In this document: positions 56,296 through 64,000 of the stretch, piece by piece | Numbering within the stretch: position 1 is the first letter of the stretch | Layout of the letters: every line of letters starts with the position of its first letter | Source of the DNA: Cellulomonas chitinilytica | Lineage (GTDB): Bacteria; Actinomycetota; Actinomycetes; Actinomycetales; Cellulomonadaceae | Length of the DNA stretch: 64,000 nucleotides | Assembly (NCBI RefSeq): GCF_016862675.1 | Contig: NZ_BONK01000006.1 | Span: 1 to 64,000 of the forward strand | Reading direction: 5' to 3' | Made by a program: the position numbers and the translations under genes | The notes under the pieces: model-generated | Database searches by the model: none | Told to the model about the DNA's origin: nothing | The model's input: the letters and a program-made list of their open reading frames with translations, nothing else

Positions 56296-56961
56296 TCAGT
56301 CGGCCGGTTCGACGACGGCCGCCACCGCCGCCTCGACGGGCACCACGCCCGAGGTGAGCTCCAGCACGAGCCCCGCGGTGTCCGGCCGGTGCAGCACCGC
56401 CGCGAGCACCGCCGCGACGTCCGCCCGCGGCACCGCCCCGCGCGGCACCGACGTGTCCAGCCGGACCGTGCCCGTCGGCTCGTCGTCCGTCAGCCGGCCC
56501 GGCCGCACGACCGTCCAGTCCAGGTCACGCTCGCGCAGGTCCGCCTCGCTGGCCGCCTTGGCCCGCAGGTAGGTGGCGAACACCCCGTCCGTCCCCGCCG
56601 GCGGCTCCCCGTCGACGCCCATCGACGAGATGAGCACGTACCGCCGCACCCCCGCCTGCGCGGCCCCGTCGGCGAGCAGCCCCGCGGCCGCCCGGTCGAC
56701 CGTGTCCTTGCGCTCGGCACCGCTGCCCGGACCCGCCCCGGCGGCGAACACCACCGCGTCCGCGCCGGACACCGCCTCCGCGACGTCCCGGGCGTTCGCG
56801 CGCTCGAGGTCCAGCACGACGGGCTCCGCGCCGTCCGCCTGGACGTCCTCGACGTGCGCGAGCTGCCGCACGAGCGCCACGGGCACGTCACCCCGTGCGC
56901 TGAGGGCCCGCGACAGGTGTCGGGCCACCTGTCCGTGCCCGCCTGCGATCGCGATGCGCAT
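56296..56961 (-). CDS. NAD(P)-binding atypical SDR / NmrA-like oxidoreductase
   Basis: A 221-residue Rossmann protein. MRIAIAGGHGQVARHLSRALSARG is the nucleotide loop, AVVFAAGAGPGSGAERKDTVDRAAAG follows, YVLISSMGVDGEP occupies the active-site strand, and LDWTVVRPGRLTDDEPTG is the usual atypical-SDR strand. The catalytic YxxxK is partly retained (YLRAK). It is a sugar-epimerase-like or quinone-type oxidoreductase; the substrate is unknown. Confidence 0.85.
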   Translation of the reverse strand: MRIAIAGGHGQVARHLSRALSARGDVPVALVRQLAHVEDVQADGAEPVVLDLERANARDVAEAVSGADAVVFAAGAGPGSGAERKDTVDRAAAGLLADGAAQAGVRRYVLISSMGVDGEPPAGTDGVFATYLRAKAASEADLRERDLDWTVVRPGRLTDDEPTGTVRLDTSVPRGAVPRADVAAVLAAVLHRPDTAGLVLELTSGVVPVEAAVAAVVEPAD

Positions 56962-57032
56962 GGCGTCCACGGTAGGCAGGACGGTGCGACCCGGCGACCG
57001 GGGGCCCGCGCCGGGCCAGGCCGTGCGACCGA

Positions 57033-57305
57033 TCAGTCGCAGGGCGGGTCGAGGAGGCGCAGATGGGTCAGCCGCTCACCGACCTGGCGGACGTCGCCCG
57101 ACCCACCGGGCACGAACGACAGGGCCGTGGCCGTCTGCGCGCCGGGGAGCAGGTCCTCGGCGATCTCGCGGAGCAGCTCGGCGACCTCGGCGAGCTGGGC
57201 GCTCGACGGGTGCGCGGCCTCGTCGGGCAAGCTCACGTGCAGCACGAGGCCGGCGCGGGCGGCGGGTTCGAGCCTGGATGGCGACAGCGGTGCAGGGACG
57301 GTCAT
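57033..57305 (-). CDS. Small hypothetical protein
   Basis: A 90-residue acidic protein with an amphipathic helix (SSAQLAEVAELLREIAEDLLPGAQTATALSF). No motif is recognised. The coding call rests on codon pattern and the lack of a better frame. The 226 bp between it and upp hold nothing else I can support. Confidence 0.5.
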   Translation of the reverse strand: MTVPAPLSPSRLEPAARAGLVLHVSLPDEAAHPSSAQLAEVAELLREIAEDLLPGAQTATALSFVPGGSGDVRQVGERLTHLRLLDPPCD

Positions 57306-57531
57306 GGGTGTCTCCGAGGAAGCGCGGCGGGACGGCGGCGGGGCCGTGGGGTGATCGGTCGGTGAGGGTCAGGACCGATGACACGCATAGCGCGCGCATA
57401 CGCGGACGAGCACCCATCGGGTGTCGTGCGTGCATGCGGGGAGAGTCACCCGGGCATGGTGGCACGGGGGTGGCGGGGCGCCAAGGGGTTTCGTCCGGAT
57501 CTCAGGTCGTGGACCGGGCCGGGCGCTGCGG

Positions 57532-58173
57532 TCAGACGATGCCGTACAGCCGGTCGCCCGCGTCGCCGAGGCCCGGCACGATGTACGCCTTGTCGTTGAG
57601 CCGCTCGTCGACGGCCGCCACGACCACGGAGACGTCCGCGCGGTCGCCGACGAACTCCTCCACGACCTTCAGGCCCTCGGGGGCGGCCAGCAGGCACACC
57701 GCGGTGACGTCACGCGCGCCGCGCTGCAGCAGGTAGTCGATCGCCGCGACGAGCGTGCCGCCGGTCGCGAGCATCGGGTCGAGCAGGAAGCACTGCCGCC
57801 CGGACAGGTCCTCGGGGAGCCGGTTCGCGTACGTGATCGCCTCGAGCGTCGTCTCGTCGCGCTGCATGCCGAGGAAGCCGACCTCGGCCGTCGGCAGCAG
57901 CCGCGTCATGCCGTCGAGCATCCCCAGACCGGCGCGCAGGATCGGGACGACGATCGGGCGCGGGTACGCGAGCTTCACACCCTGCGCGGCCGTCACCGGC
58001 GTCTCGATCTCGACCGTCCGGGTGTGCACGTCGCGCGTCGCCTCGTACGCGAGGAGCGTCACGAGCTCGTCGACGAGGAGCCGGAACGTCGGCGACGGGG
58101 TGTTCCTGTCCCGCAGGACGGTGAGCTTGTGGGCGACCAGCGGGTGGTCCGCGACGTGCAGGCGCATGCGCAC
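57532..58173 (-). CDS. upp: Uracil phosphoribosyltransferase
   Basis: Salvages uracil to UMP using PRPP, cytoplasmic, 213 aa as usual. Key motifs: [42 protein letters not shown], the PRPP loop [12 protein letters not shown] and the C-terminal uracil-binding [27 protein letters not shown] second ATG two codons in ([10 protein letters not shown]) is an alternative start. It is divergent from tadA. Confidence 0.97.
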   Translation of the reverse strand: MRMRLHVADHPLVAHKLTVLRDRNTPSPTFRLLVDELVTLLAYEATRDVHTRTVEIETPVTAAQGVKLAYPRPIVVPILRAGLGMLDGMTRLLPTAEVGFLGMQRDETTLEAITYANRLPEDLSGRQCFLLDPMLATGGTLVAAIDYLLQRGARDVTAVCLLAAPEGLKVVEEFVGDRADVSVVVAAVDERLNDKAYIVPGLGDAGDRLYGIV

Positions 58174-58249
58174 AACCTACCGGTCGTCCATCTGGTGGAC
58201 ATCGCCTCGCGCCTCTTCCGTCAGCGGGCCGGTGCGGGATCATGGCGCG

Positions 58250-58744
58250 ATGACGGACGGAGAGCCACGGCGGGCGGTGCTGGATGTGGACGCGTGGGCG
58301 ATGGGGCTCGCGCTCGACGAGGCCCGCCGCGCGTCGCTCGCCGGCGACGTGCCCGTCGGCGCGGTCGTCGTCGGGCCGGAAGGGACCGTCGTCGGGCGCG
58401 GGCACAACGTCCGCGAGGTGCGTGCGGACCCCACCGGGCACGCCGAGATCGTCGCGCTCCGCGCCGCCGCGGACCGGCTCGGACGGTGGCGTCTCGACGA
58501 CTGCACGCTCGTCGTGACCCTGGAACCGTGCCTCATGTGCGCGGGGGCGATCGTGCTCGCCCGCATCCCGCGGCTCGTGCTCGGCGCATGGGACCCGAAG
58601 GCCGGCGCGTGCGGGTCGCAGTTCGACGTGGTGCGCGACCGGCGGCTCAACCACCGGGTCGAGGTCATCGGCGGCGTGCGCGGGGACGAGGCCGGGTGGC
58701 TGCTGCGGGCGTTCTTCGACGCGCAGCGGGAGAACGGGTTCTGA
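58250..58744 (+). CDS. tadA: tRNA-specific adenosine deaminase TadA
   Basis: Converts A34 to inosine in tRNA-Arg(ACG), 164 aa. The zinc site is complete: GHAEIVAL (His and catalytic Glu) and EPCLMCAGAIVLARI (PCxxC). The N-terminal DVPVGAVVVGPEGTVVGRGHN is typical. The ATG at 58250 gives a normal N-terminus. It is convergent with the sirtuin gene. Confidence 0.93.
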   Translation: MTDGEPRRAVLDVDAWAMGLALDEARRASLAGDVPVGAVVVGPEGTVVGRGHNVREVRADPTGHAEIVALRAAADRLGRWRLDDCTLVVTLEPCLMCAGAIVLARIPRLVLGAWDPKAGACGSQFDVVRDRRLNHRVEVIGGVRGDEAGWLLRAFFDAQRENGF

Positions 58745-58747
58745 CGC

Positions 58748-59602
58748 CTACCGGGGCGTCGGCAGGGACTCCGCCAGGTCCGTCAGGGTCTCGGACGTGC
58801 CCGCGTCGAGCGTGACCGTCGCGTACCTGTCGCCGCGCGTCGCGCCACGGTTCACGACGACGACCGGCTTGCCCGTCTGCGCCGCGTGCCGCACGAACCG
58901 CAGCCCCGACTGGACGGTCAGCGACGACCCGGCGACGAGCAGCGCGTCACCCTCGTCGACCAGCGCGTACGCCCGCTCCACCCGCTCCCTCGGGACCGTC
59001 TCCCCGAAGTAGACGATGTCCGGCTTCAGCATCCCCCCGCACTTGGCGCAGTCCGCGACCTTGAAATGGCTGGTCTGCTCGATGACGGCGTCCGCGTCCG
59101 GGGCGATCTCGATGTCCGCCACCACGTCGTCCACGAAGTGCGGGTTGAGCTGGTCCAGCCGTGCCGCGAGCTCGCTCCTCTCGACGACCGTGCCGCAGCT
59201 CAGGCACACGACCCGGTCGTAGCGTCCGTGCAGGTCGATCACGTGCCTCGACCCCGCCGCCTCGTGCAGCAGGTCCACGTTCTGCGTGATCACCCCGTGC
59301 ACCACCCCGCGGTGCTCCATCTGCGCGAGGGCCCGGTGGCCCGCGTTCGGGAGCGTCCGGTGCACGTGCCGCCACCCCACGTGGTTCCGCGCCCAGTAGT
59401 GCCGTCTGAAGGCCTCGTCGCCCGTGAACTGCTGGAACGTCATCGGGGTGCGCTGCGGGGAGTTCGGGCCGCGGTAGTCGGGGATGCCGGAGTCCGTCGA
59501 GACGCCCGCGCCCGTGAGGACCGCCAGGTGGTGGCCGCTGAGGGTCTCCACGACGTCCGCGAGAGAGCCGGCGGTCAGCTTGCGGGCGTCCGTGGTGCTC
59601 AT
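58748..59602 (-). CDS. Sir2-family NAD-dependent protein deacylase
   Basis: A sirtuin of 284 aa. NAD-binding GAGVSTDSGIPDYRG, TQNVDLLHEAAG with the catalytic His in DLHG, the Cys4 zinc ribbon (CLSC...CAKC) and GSSLTVQSGLRF are all present. It probably deacylates metabolic proteins such as acetyl-CoA synthetase. The ATG at 59602 is preferred over an upstream in-frame ATG at 59638, as the family begins near this point. It stops 3 bp after tadA's end on the opposite strand. Confidence 0.93.
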   Translation of the reverse strand: MSTTDARKLTAGSLADVVETLSGHHLAVLTGAGVSTDSGIPDYRGPNSPQRTPMTFQQFTGDEAFRRHYWARNHVGWRHVHRTLPNAGHRALAQMEHRGVVHGVITQNVDLLHEAAGSRHVIDLHGRYDRVVCLSCGTVVERSELAARLDQLNPHFVDDVVADIEIAPDADAVIEQTSHFKVADCAKCGGMLKPDIVYFGETVPRERVERAYALVDEGDALLVAGSSLTVQSGLRFVRHAAQTGKPVVVVNRGATRGDRYATVTLDAGTSETLTDLAESLPTPR

Positions 59603-59685
59603 CCGTCCACGGTAGGCCGGTCGGGGCATCCCCGGCATCGCTCGTGGTGTTCTCGCGTCCGACGCACGTCGAGTGCGGCATGGTC

Positions 59686-60504
59686 ATGCCCGTGAGACGT
59701 CCCGCGGTGGTCTGCGCGCTCCTCCTCGTCGTGCTCGTCGGCGGCTGTGCGTCGATCGCGGACGAGCCGCAGACGCTGGAGCCCACGCCGTCCTCGTCGG
59801 TCGAGCAACCGACGTTCGCCGCGTGCGACCGGGAGGCCGCCGACCCGTCGAGCACGAACCTGCGACCGAGCGTGCTCTCCGCGGCGGAGCTCGCGATCGT
59901 CGCCGCGTGGGACGACGGGTGGGCCCCCGACGGCCAGCTCGTGGTCGAGCACGCCACAGACCTGCTCCTGCCCGCGGGCCAGATCGGGTTCGGCAACGGG
60001 TACGAGGCCTCCACAGGGTGGGTGGAGTCCCAGCGGGTCGCACCGGACGGCACGACCGCACCGGTCTCGCTCGCGGTGCTCGACAGCCCGTCGTCCGGCC
60101 GGCGGGTCGCCTTCGTCGAGGTGCGGGTCTCGCCCGCGCCGCCCGTCCGATGGGACGAGGTGCCAGACCTCGGGTTCGTGACCGACGGCGGCGACGGCGG
60201 CGTGCTCGCGCTGCCGTCAGGCGAACCCCCGTTCGTCGAGGACCAGGCCGCGTTCGACGCGATCGAGGCGATGTACCCCGGCGGGGACTCGGCCTCGGGC
60301 ACCGTGTGCGTGCTCAGGTCCGTCGGCGCCGTCGTGACCGGGGTGCAGTTCTCCGCCGGGTGGGGCGACGGCGGGTACCCCACGTTCCTCGGGTACGACG
60401 ACACCGACCGCGTCGTCAGCGCCGTCTCGTACGGGGCGGTGCTGCCGTGGTCGCTCAGCGGGCTGCCCGGCGTGCCGCCTGAGGGCATCGACGGGGTGGG
60501 CTGA
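59686..60504 (+). CDS. Lipoprotein, DUF4241-like
   Basis: A 272-residue secreted lipoprotein. A signal peptide (PAVVCALLLVVLVGGC) has its lipobox Cys at 21, followed by a Thr/Ser/Pro linker. The body ends with SAGWGDGGYPTFLGYDDTDRVVSAVSYGAVLPW, a pattern seen in DUF4241 proteins. No catalytic motif is recognised; function is unknown. I chose the ATG at 59686; one two codons upstream is possible. Confidence 0.72.
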   Translation: MPVRRPAVVCALLLVVLVGGCASIADEPQTLEPTPSSSVEQPTFAACDREAADPSSTNLRPSVLSAAELAIVAAWDDGWAPDGQLVVEHATDLLLPAGQIGFGNGYEASTGWVESQRVAPDGTTAPVSLAVLDSPSSGRRVAFVEVRVSPAPPVRWDEVPDLGFVTDGGDGGVLALPSGEPPFVEDQAAFDAIEAMYPGGDSASGTVCVLRSVGAVVTGVQFSAGWGDGGYPTFLGYDDTDRVVSAVSYGAVLPWSLSGLPGVPPEGIDGVG

Positions 60505-60550
60505 CCGCCGATTCGGAGCACCGCCTCCGACCGGGTACTCTTCTCCGCGA

Positions 60551-60640
60551 GGTAGCGTGTCCGAGCGGCCTAAGGAGCACGCCTCGAAAGCGTGTGTGGG
60601 TGAAAGTCCACCGTGGGTTCAAATCCCACCGCTACCGCCA
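60551..60640 (+). tRNA. tRNA-Ser (anticodon CGA)
   Basis: A class II tRNA with acceptor stem GGTAGCG/CGCTACC, discriminator G and encoded CCA (60638-60640). The anticodon stem CACGC/GCGTG encloses loop CTCGAAA, anticodon CGA, reading UCG. A long variable arm (TGTGGGTGAAAGTCCACC) and T-loop GGTTCAAATCC are present. It is the integration site of the element to the right. Confidence 0.97.
60608..60640. other. Probable attachment site (attL) in tRNA-Ser 3' end
   Basis: The tRNA T-arm and acceptor 3' half directly abut a tyrosine-integrase gene, as in AICE/pSAM2-type integration, which restores the tRNA 3' end. The matching copy would be at the far end of the element, outside the window, so the core boundaries are unproven. 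Confidence 0.5.
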
Positions 60641-60642
60641 CA

Positions 60643-60686
60643 CGAAGGGCCCCACCCGCATGATCATGCGGAAGTGGGGCCCTTCG
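60643..60686. terminator. Long bidirectional hairpin at the tRNA/integrase junction
   Basis: 13-bp outer arms (60643-60655, 60674-60686) enclose a 16-bp perfect palindrome (CCGCATGA/TCATGCGG). It directly follows the tRNA CCA and spans the last codons of the integrase gene. It probably terminates both transcripts. Confidence 0.75.
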
Positions 60687-61911
60687 TCGTTGGGGCCACT
60701 CCCTTTTCACTCCCCGTTGCGTCTTCTGACGCCTGCGACACCAGCTGGTCGATGACCATCCGGAGGTCCGGAGCCACGCTGATCCGCTGCACGTAGTGCC
60801 GGGCCGTCGTCATCTCGTCGGCGTGCCCGAGCAGGGCCGTCGCGTTCGCGAGGGTGGTCGCGCGGGCCACCTGGGTCGCCACGGTGCGGCGGAAGTCGTG
60901 GGGTGTGACATCGAGGTCGACGTCCTCGAGCGCCTGCTTGAGATGGTCGCGGACATGACTCGGAGCGCGCGGCGTGGCCCTCGTCGTCGGGAAGACGAGG
61001 TCGTCCGGTCCGCCGTCGAGCTCGAGCGCGATCGCCTCGCTCAGTGCGGTTACGACGAACGACGGGAGCGTGATCGTGCGCCGCGACGAGTCCGACTTCG
61101 GCTTGGACTGACGCACCAGCTTGCCGTCGTTCCTCACGACCGTCCCCGTCACGGTCAGCGTGGGGATGTCCGCGTCCAGGTCGAGGTCCTCGATGCGGAG
61201 CGCCAGACACTCGCCGATCCGCACACCGGTGCCCAGCATCGTGTCGACGATCTGCGGCAGGAGCGTGATGTTGCGCCGTCCCCGGATCGCGGCCGGCCGG
61301 TCCTCCCACTCCCGGACCGCCTTGCGCAGCAGGGCGATGTCCTCGAGCGCGATGGTCCGGACGGCTGCGCGCTTGGGCTTGCGGACCGTCACGGCATCCC
61401 GGACGGGGTTGACCGGTGCTGCGCCGTAGCGGACGCACATCATCATGACCTGGGACATCACGTTGCGGGCCTGGCGGGCGGTGTCGAACTTCTGCGCCTG
61501 GCTGAGCGCCAACAGCATGCGGTTCACGGCCACCGGCGTCACCTCTCGCACCCTTAGGGCTCCGAAGGCCGGACGTAGGTCGTGCTCCAGGATGCCGAGG
61601 TACGTCCTCAACGACTGGGGGGTCACCTGCCCCTCGACCCGCTTCTCGACGACCCACTGGTCGAAGACGACGCTCATCCGTGTGTCGGGTGCGATCGTGC
61701 CGGCGCCGGTGATCATCCCGGCGCTGCTCGCGTTGTGGAGCTTGTCTTCGAGCCGGCGCTGTGCCGCGGCGCCGGACGGTCCTCGCGCCTCGAGCTTGTG
61801 CAGGACGCCGGCGAAGTCCCGGAACTTGGCCTGCGCGCGCCAGACGCCCGGCGTGAGCTCCCTACGGGAGATGTGACCCCAGCGGCCGGGCTTGATGGGT
61901 TCCCGCGGCAC
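60664..61911 (-). CDS. int: Tyrosine recombinase integrase
   Basis: A site-specific integrase of 415 aa. The N-terminal SAM-like core-binding domain is at about 80-170 (SVVFDQWVVEKRVEGQVTPQSLRTYLGILEHDL). Catalytic residues are recognisable: Arg in GTGVRIGE, Lys in the beta-hairpin region (KPKSDSSRRT), HDFRRT (His/Arg), LLGHADEMTTARHYVQ (His and Tyr nucleophile). It lies right beside the tRNA-Ser attachment site and should catalyse integration/excision. Confidence 0.95.
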   Translation of the reverse strand: MPREPIKPGRWGHISRRELTPGVWRAQAKFRDFAGVLHKLEARGPSGAAAQRRLEDKLHNASSAGMITGAGTIAPDTRMSVVFDQWVVEKRVEGQVTPQSLRTYLGILEHDLRPAFGALRVREVTPVAVNRMLLALSQAQKFDTARQARNVMSQVMMMCVRYGAAPVNPVRDAVTVRKPKRAAVRTIALEDIALLRKAVREWEDRPAAIRGRRNITLLPQIVDTMLGTGVRIGECLALRIEDLDLDADIPTLTVTGTVVRNDGKLVRQSKPKSDSSRRTITLPSFVVTALSEAIALELDGGPDDLVFPTTRATPRAPSHVRDHLKQALEDVDLDVTPHDFRRTVATQVARATTLANATALLGHADEMTTARHYVQRISVAPDLRMVIDQLVSQASEDATGSEKGVAPTTKGPTSA

Positions 61912-61950
61912 GGGTCATCCCTCGTCCTGGTTGTCGGTGATCCGGTCGAG

Positions 61951-62130
61951 CTACTCGTCGACGTCGTCGGGCCGGTAGCGCAGTCGGGCACCTACGCGAA
62001 CCACCTTCGGTCCGCCGCCGCGGCTGGACCAGGCGTAGACGCAGTGCTTGGTCACCCCGAGGTAGTCGGCCAGCTCGTCCGGCGTCCAGAGACGCCTGCG
62101 GGTCGTCGGTCCCGCGCTTGTGGTGCTCAT
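61951..62130 (-). CDS. Excisionase-like helix-turn-helix protein
   Basis: A 59-residue MerR/excisionase-type HTH: RRRLWTPDELADYLGVTKHCVYAWSSRGGGPKVVRVGARLRYRPDDVDE, typical of Xis/AlpA-type directionality factors. It starts at ATG 62128-62130, 1 nt after the RepSA stop, and precedes int by about 40 bp. It probably acts with the integrase in excision. Confidence 0.85.
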   Translation of the reverse strand: MSTTSAGPTTRRRLWTPDELADYLGVTKHCVYAWSSRGGGPKVVRVGARLRYRPDDVDE

Positions 62131-62131
62131 C

Positions 62132-63703
62132 TCAGATCCCCCTGCTCGTTCGTACTGTCGTTGGCTTGTCCTGTCGGTTGTCGCTGGTGCGCGCATGGCG
62201 TTGCTCGGCTCGCCACTTCGCATACTCGCGGGCCCGCGACGCGGCGGCGTCGGCGAGTGCCTTGTCGCCGGCGCGCGGCCAGCCGGAACCGTCGTAGGCC
62301 CAGGTGCCGATGACCAGCGTCGTCTCTTCGTCGTCTGCCATGAGCTGGGCCTCGAGCGCACGGGTGTCGAGGGGCGTCGCGCGGCGCCTGGCCTCGACGG
62401 TCAGGCTCTGGAAGCGCCGACGAGCGCGGCGTAGAGCACCGAGGGTGACCGAGTACCGGCGTGACTTGGTCGAGAAGTGGCCGCGGAAGCCGAGCATCGA
62501 GGCCCATCGCCCGAGCAGCGCGTACGGGCTCTGAGCGCACTTGCCGCACAGTCGCGGGTGCCGGTCGCCCGCTCGCTTGTCGCACGCGAAGGGGCAGCCG
62601 GCCATGGCGCGAGCGGCGAGGGCTCGGCACGACTCCATGAGGTTCGCCAGGTGGGGAAGAGGGTGCCTCGGGTCGACTCCGGCCGACTTCGTCGAGTACT
62701 TCGCCAGGTAGGCCGCAACCTGCTCGGTGGTGATGTGGTCGCCGCCGGCGAAGCCATCGCGAACGATCCTGACGTCCGTCTGGGCCCCGAAGCGCAGGAT
62801 CCGCTCGACGTCTCGGTCGTCGAGGGGCGCTGCGGCGCAGCGCACTGTGCTCACGGCGTGACGCACGGCTTCGTGGAGCCTGGCGGCGGCGACGGGTGCA
62901 GGAGAGCCCGGACCGTCCGGTCCGTCGATCCGCACGAGAGCGTGGAAGTGGACAAGGCCGCGCGTCTGGAACTCGGCGACCTTGGCGTACTCGAGTCTTG
63001 CGTGGTGCTTGAGATCGTGGTCCCGCACCCCGAGCTCGGCAGCCAGCTGGCGACGCAGCGCGATGGTGAAGCGGCGCCACAGTTCTGGCGCGTGCCACTG
63101 CCAGATGATGGCCGAGTCGGTGTCGTAGCACTCGCGGCACAGCGGAGCGCCGACCCGGGGGTCGTCGGCGTCGTGGTGTGCCCAGCAGGTCAGCCGGCGG
63201 CCGTGCGGGCACCACGCCAACCGGGTGCGCGGGTGGCAGGGCTGCTTTCCGTCGCGGACTCCGTGGACGAGTCCGAACGACGGCGCCGTCAGCGTCACGA
63301 ACAGCAGCGGGCTTGCGTTGACCGTGGCTGGGACGCCCTTGCCACCGTTGAGGCCGGTAGAGATCAGCTCGAACGTGTCGCGCGCGTAGATGCGCGAGCA
63401 CGACGCGCACACCGACTCGCGACGGTTGCCGCACGGCTTGTAGAGCAGACCCAGCGGCTCGTCGGCCGAGCGGAACGTCTCCACGATCTCGCCCGTCCGC
63501 AGATCGACGGTCTCCGATCGTCCGACCAAACGGACCGGGTGTGCGCAGTTGCCGGCCCTGGAGATCGTGTCCGCGAGAGCTGGCATGGTGCCGTCGCTGA
63601 GGCGTCCCATGATGGACTCCACCTCAGCCAGCGCCAGGTGGTCCAGGTCGAGTGGTGCGTCAGGCCCGTGACCTCGAAAGCCGGTGCGAGTTGCCCTCGT
63701 CAT
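62132..63703 (-). CDS. repSA: RepSA-type rolling-circle replication initiator
   Basis: A 523-residue replication initiator of pSAM2-type elements. HUH-type motifs are visible: FQTRGLVHFHALVRIDG (metal-binding HxH, about 240-255) and ITTEQVAAYLAKYSTK (catalytic Tyr, about 330). Zinc-binding-like clusters occur early (CGNRRESVCASCSRIYA) and centrally (CPFACDKRAGDRHPRLCGKC). The ATG overlaps the upstream stop (TGATG). It supports autonomous replication of the excised element. Confidence 0.9.
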   Translation of the reverse strand: MTRATRTGFRGHGPDAPLDLDHLALAEVESIMGRLSDGTMPALADTISRAGNCAHPVRLVGRSETVDLRTGEIVETFRSADEPLGLLYKPCGNRRESVCASCSRIYARDTFELISTGLNGGKGVPATVNASPLLFVTLTAPSFGLVHGVRDGKQPCHPRTRLAWCPHGRRLTCWAHHDADDPRVGAPLCRECYDTDSAIIWQWHAPELWRRFTIALRRQLAAELGVRDHDLKHHARLEYAKVAEFQTRGLVHFHALVRIDGPDGPGSPAPVAAARLHEAVRHAVSTVRCAAAPLDDRDVERILRFGAQTDVRIVRDGFAGGDHITTEQVAAYLAKYSTKSAGVDPRHPLPHLANLMESCRALAARAMAGCPFACDKRAGDRHPRLCGKCAQSPYALLGRWASMLGFRGHFSTKSRRYSVTLGALRRARRRFQSLTVEARRRATPLDTRALEAQLMADDEETTLVIGTWAYDGSGWPRAGDKALADAAASRAREYAKWRAEQRHARTSDNRQDKPTTVRTSRGI

Positions 63704-63993
63704 CACGCCACCTCGGAGTCCTTGGGCGTGCGAGGGGTGCGAGGAGTCCGCCGGCGCGGAGCCGATGCCTGCTCGTCGACGTCCGGAGTGACCACGGAGA
63801 CCAGCTCGTCCAGTGCATCGTCCTCGACGGCCTCGACGGCCTCGACGGCCTCGACGGCCTCGACGGCCTCGATCGGCACGGGCGGTGCCGGGTAGCACTG
63901 CGCAACCATGCGGATGACGTCGTCTGGCCAGAAGTCGGCACGGACCCGCTCGACGGCGCCGTCATCCCTCACGACGTAGCCGGCGCCCGGCAT
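63703..63993 (-). CDS. Small AICE protein with EAV repeats
   Basis: A 96-residue acidic protein with a tandem (EAV)5 stretch (about 42-57) from a 9-bp DNA repeat, and a proline/arginine-rich C-terminus (PRRRTPRTPRTPKDSEVA). No family is recognised. Its stop overlaps the repSA start, so it is co-translated. The start at 63993 is close to the window edge and could be further upstream. Confidence 0.7.
   Translation of the reverse strand: MPGAGYVVRDDGAVERVRADFWPDDVIRMVAQCYPAPPVPIEAVEAVEAVEAVEAVEDDALDELVSVVTPDVDEQASAPRRRTPRTPRTPKDSEVA
63822..63866. repeat. 9-bp tandem repeat (CCTCGACGG) x5
   Basis: Five perfect head-to-tail copies plus a partial sixth within the small AICE gene, in frame (Glu-Ala-Val per unit on the minus strand). 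Copy number is probably variable by slippage without frameshift. Confidence 0.9.
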
Positions 63994-64000
63994 CGTCCGG

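Larger units (their letters stand above)
60608..64000. mobile_element. Actinomycete integrative and conjugative element (AICE-like), left end
   Basis: Gene order tRNA-Ser, integrase, excisionase-like HTH, RepSA-type initiator and a small protein, all on the minus strand with overlapping starts, is that of pSAM2-like AICEs. These replicate as circles and transfer by a single FtsK-like Tra protein. The Tra gene and attR are beyond the right edge, so mobility is not shown. Confidence 0.85.

Noticed and set aside
60557..60796. 79-codon plus-strand ORF starting MSERPKEHASKACVGESPPW.
   Set aside because: It is translation of the tRNA-Ser gene and the adjacent hairpin; a known spurious ORF type.

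Overview
The window comes from a very GC-rich Gram-positive actinobacterium. A member of the Cellulomonadaceae (Cellulomonas or a close relative) fits best. The evidence is an actinobacterial gene repertoire (HspR-controlled dnaK operon, class Ib nrdHIEF operon, DUF2510, a SARP/AfsR-type regulator, a RepSA-type integrative element), a secreted expansin-like protein carrying a C-terminal cellulose-binding module, and genes for facultative anaerobic redox metabolism. No 16S gene is present, so the genus is an inference.

Region 1 (about 0.7-14.5 kb) is an anaerobic electron-transfer locus of two divergent operons around a 0.3 kb control region. Leftward runs a single-chain [FeFe]-hydrogenase fused to a GltD-like flavoprotein, translationally coupled to a three-gene ABC importer. 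Rightward runs an unusually long pyruvate:ferredoxin oxidoreductase (1662 aa), followed by a single-chain fusion of both halves of an NfnAB-like ferredoxin:NADP oxidoreductase. Together they could take electrons from pyruvate via ferredoxin to H2 or NADPH. No hydrogenase maturase (HydE/F/G) gene lies in the window. The control region holds a DosR/DevR-like box, a hairpin and a 43-codon leader ORF that overlaps the nifJ start.

Region 2 (14.5-28.5 kb) is a mixed accessory stretch: a helical/membrane hypothetical, the expansin-CBM2 protein, three GNAT acetyltransferases, a TetR regulator divergent from a DUF998 membrane protein with a palindromic operator between them, a SnoaL-like protein, a nucleoside-kinase-like protein, an alpha/beta hydrolase, and a LiaS/NarL-type two-component pair next to a membrane protein.

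Region 3 (28.5-47.8 kb) contains dnaK-grpE-dnaJ-hspR behind two HAIR operators; a cysteine-desulfurase-like enzyme; an FGGY kinase fused to an Asp/Glu-racemase-like domain; a DrrAB-type exporter preceded by an 11-bp-phased TGTCAG array and facing a large SARP regulator; and a class Ib ribonucleotide reductase operon with tandem NrdR boxes. A GIY-YIG/NUMOD3 homing-endonuclease-like gene is inserted exactly between nrdE and nrdF.

Region 4 (47.8-60.5 kb) carries a two-gene trypsin-like peptidase plus Trypco1-like pair (predicted conflict system), a scar with a truncated histidine kinase and an iron-box-like site, a DUF1540 protein, a phosphotransferase, a degenerate GGDEF protein, a 1.3-kilo-residue sigma factor/anti-sigma/surface-protein fusion, and housekeeping genes (upp, tadA, sirtuin).

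Region 5 (60.55 kb to the end) is a tRNA-Ser(CGA) gene with an integrated element of the actinomycete integrative and conjugative element (AICE) type: integrase, excisionase-like protein, RepSA-type initiator and a repeat-containing small protein. It runs off the right edge.
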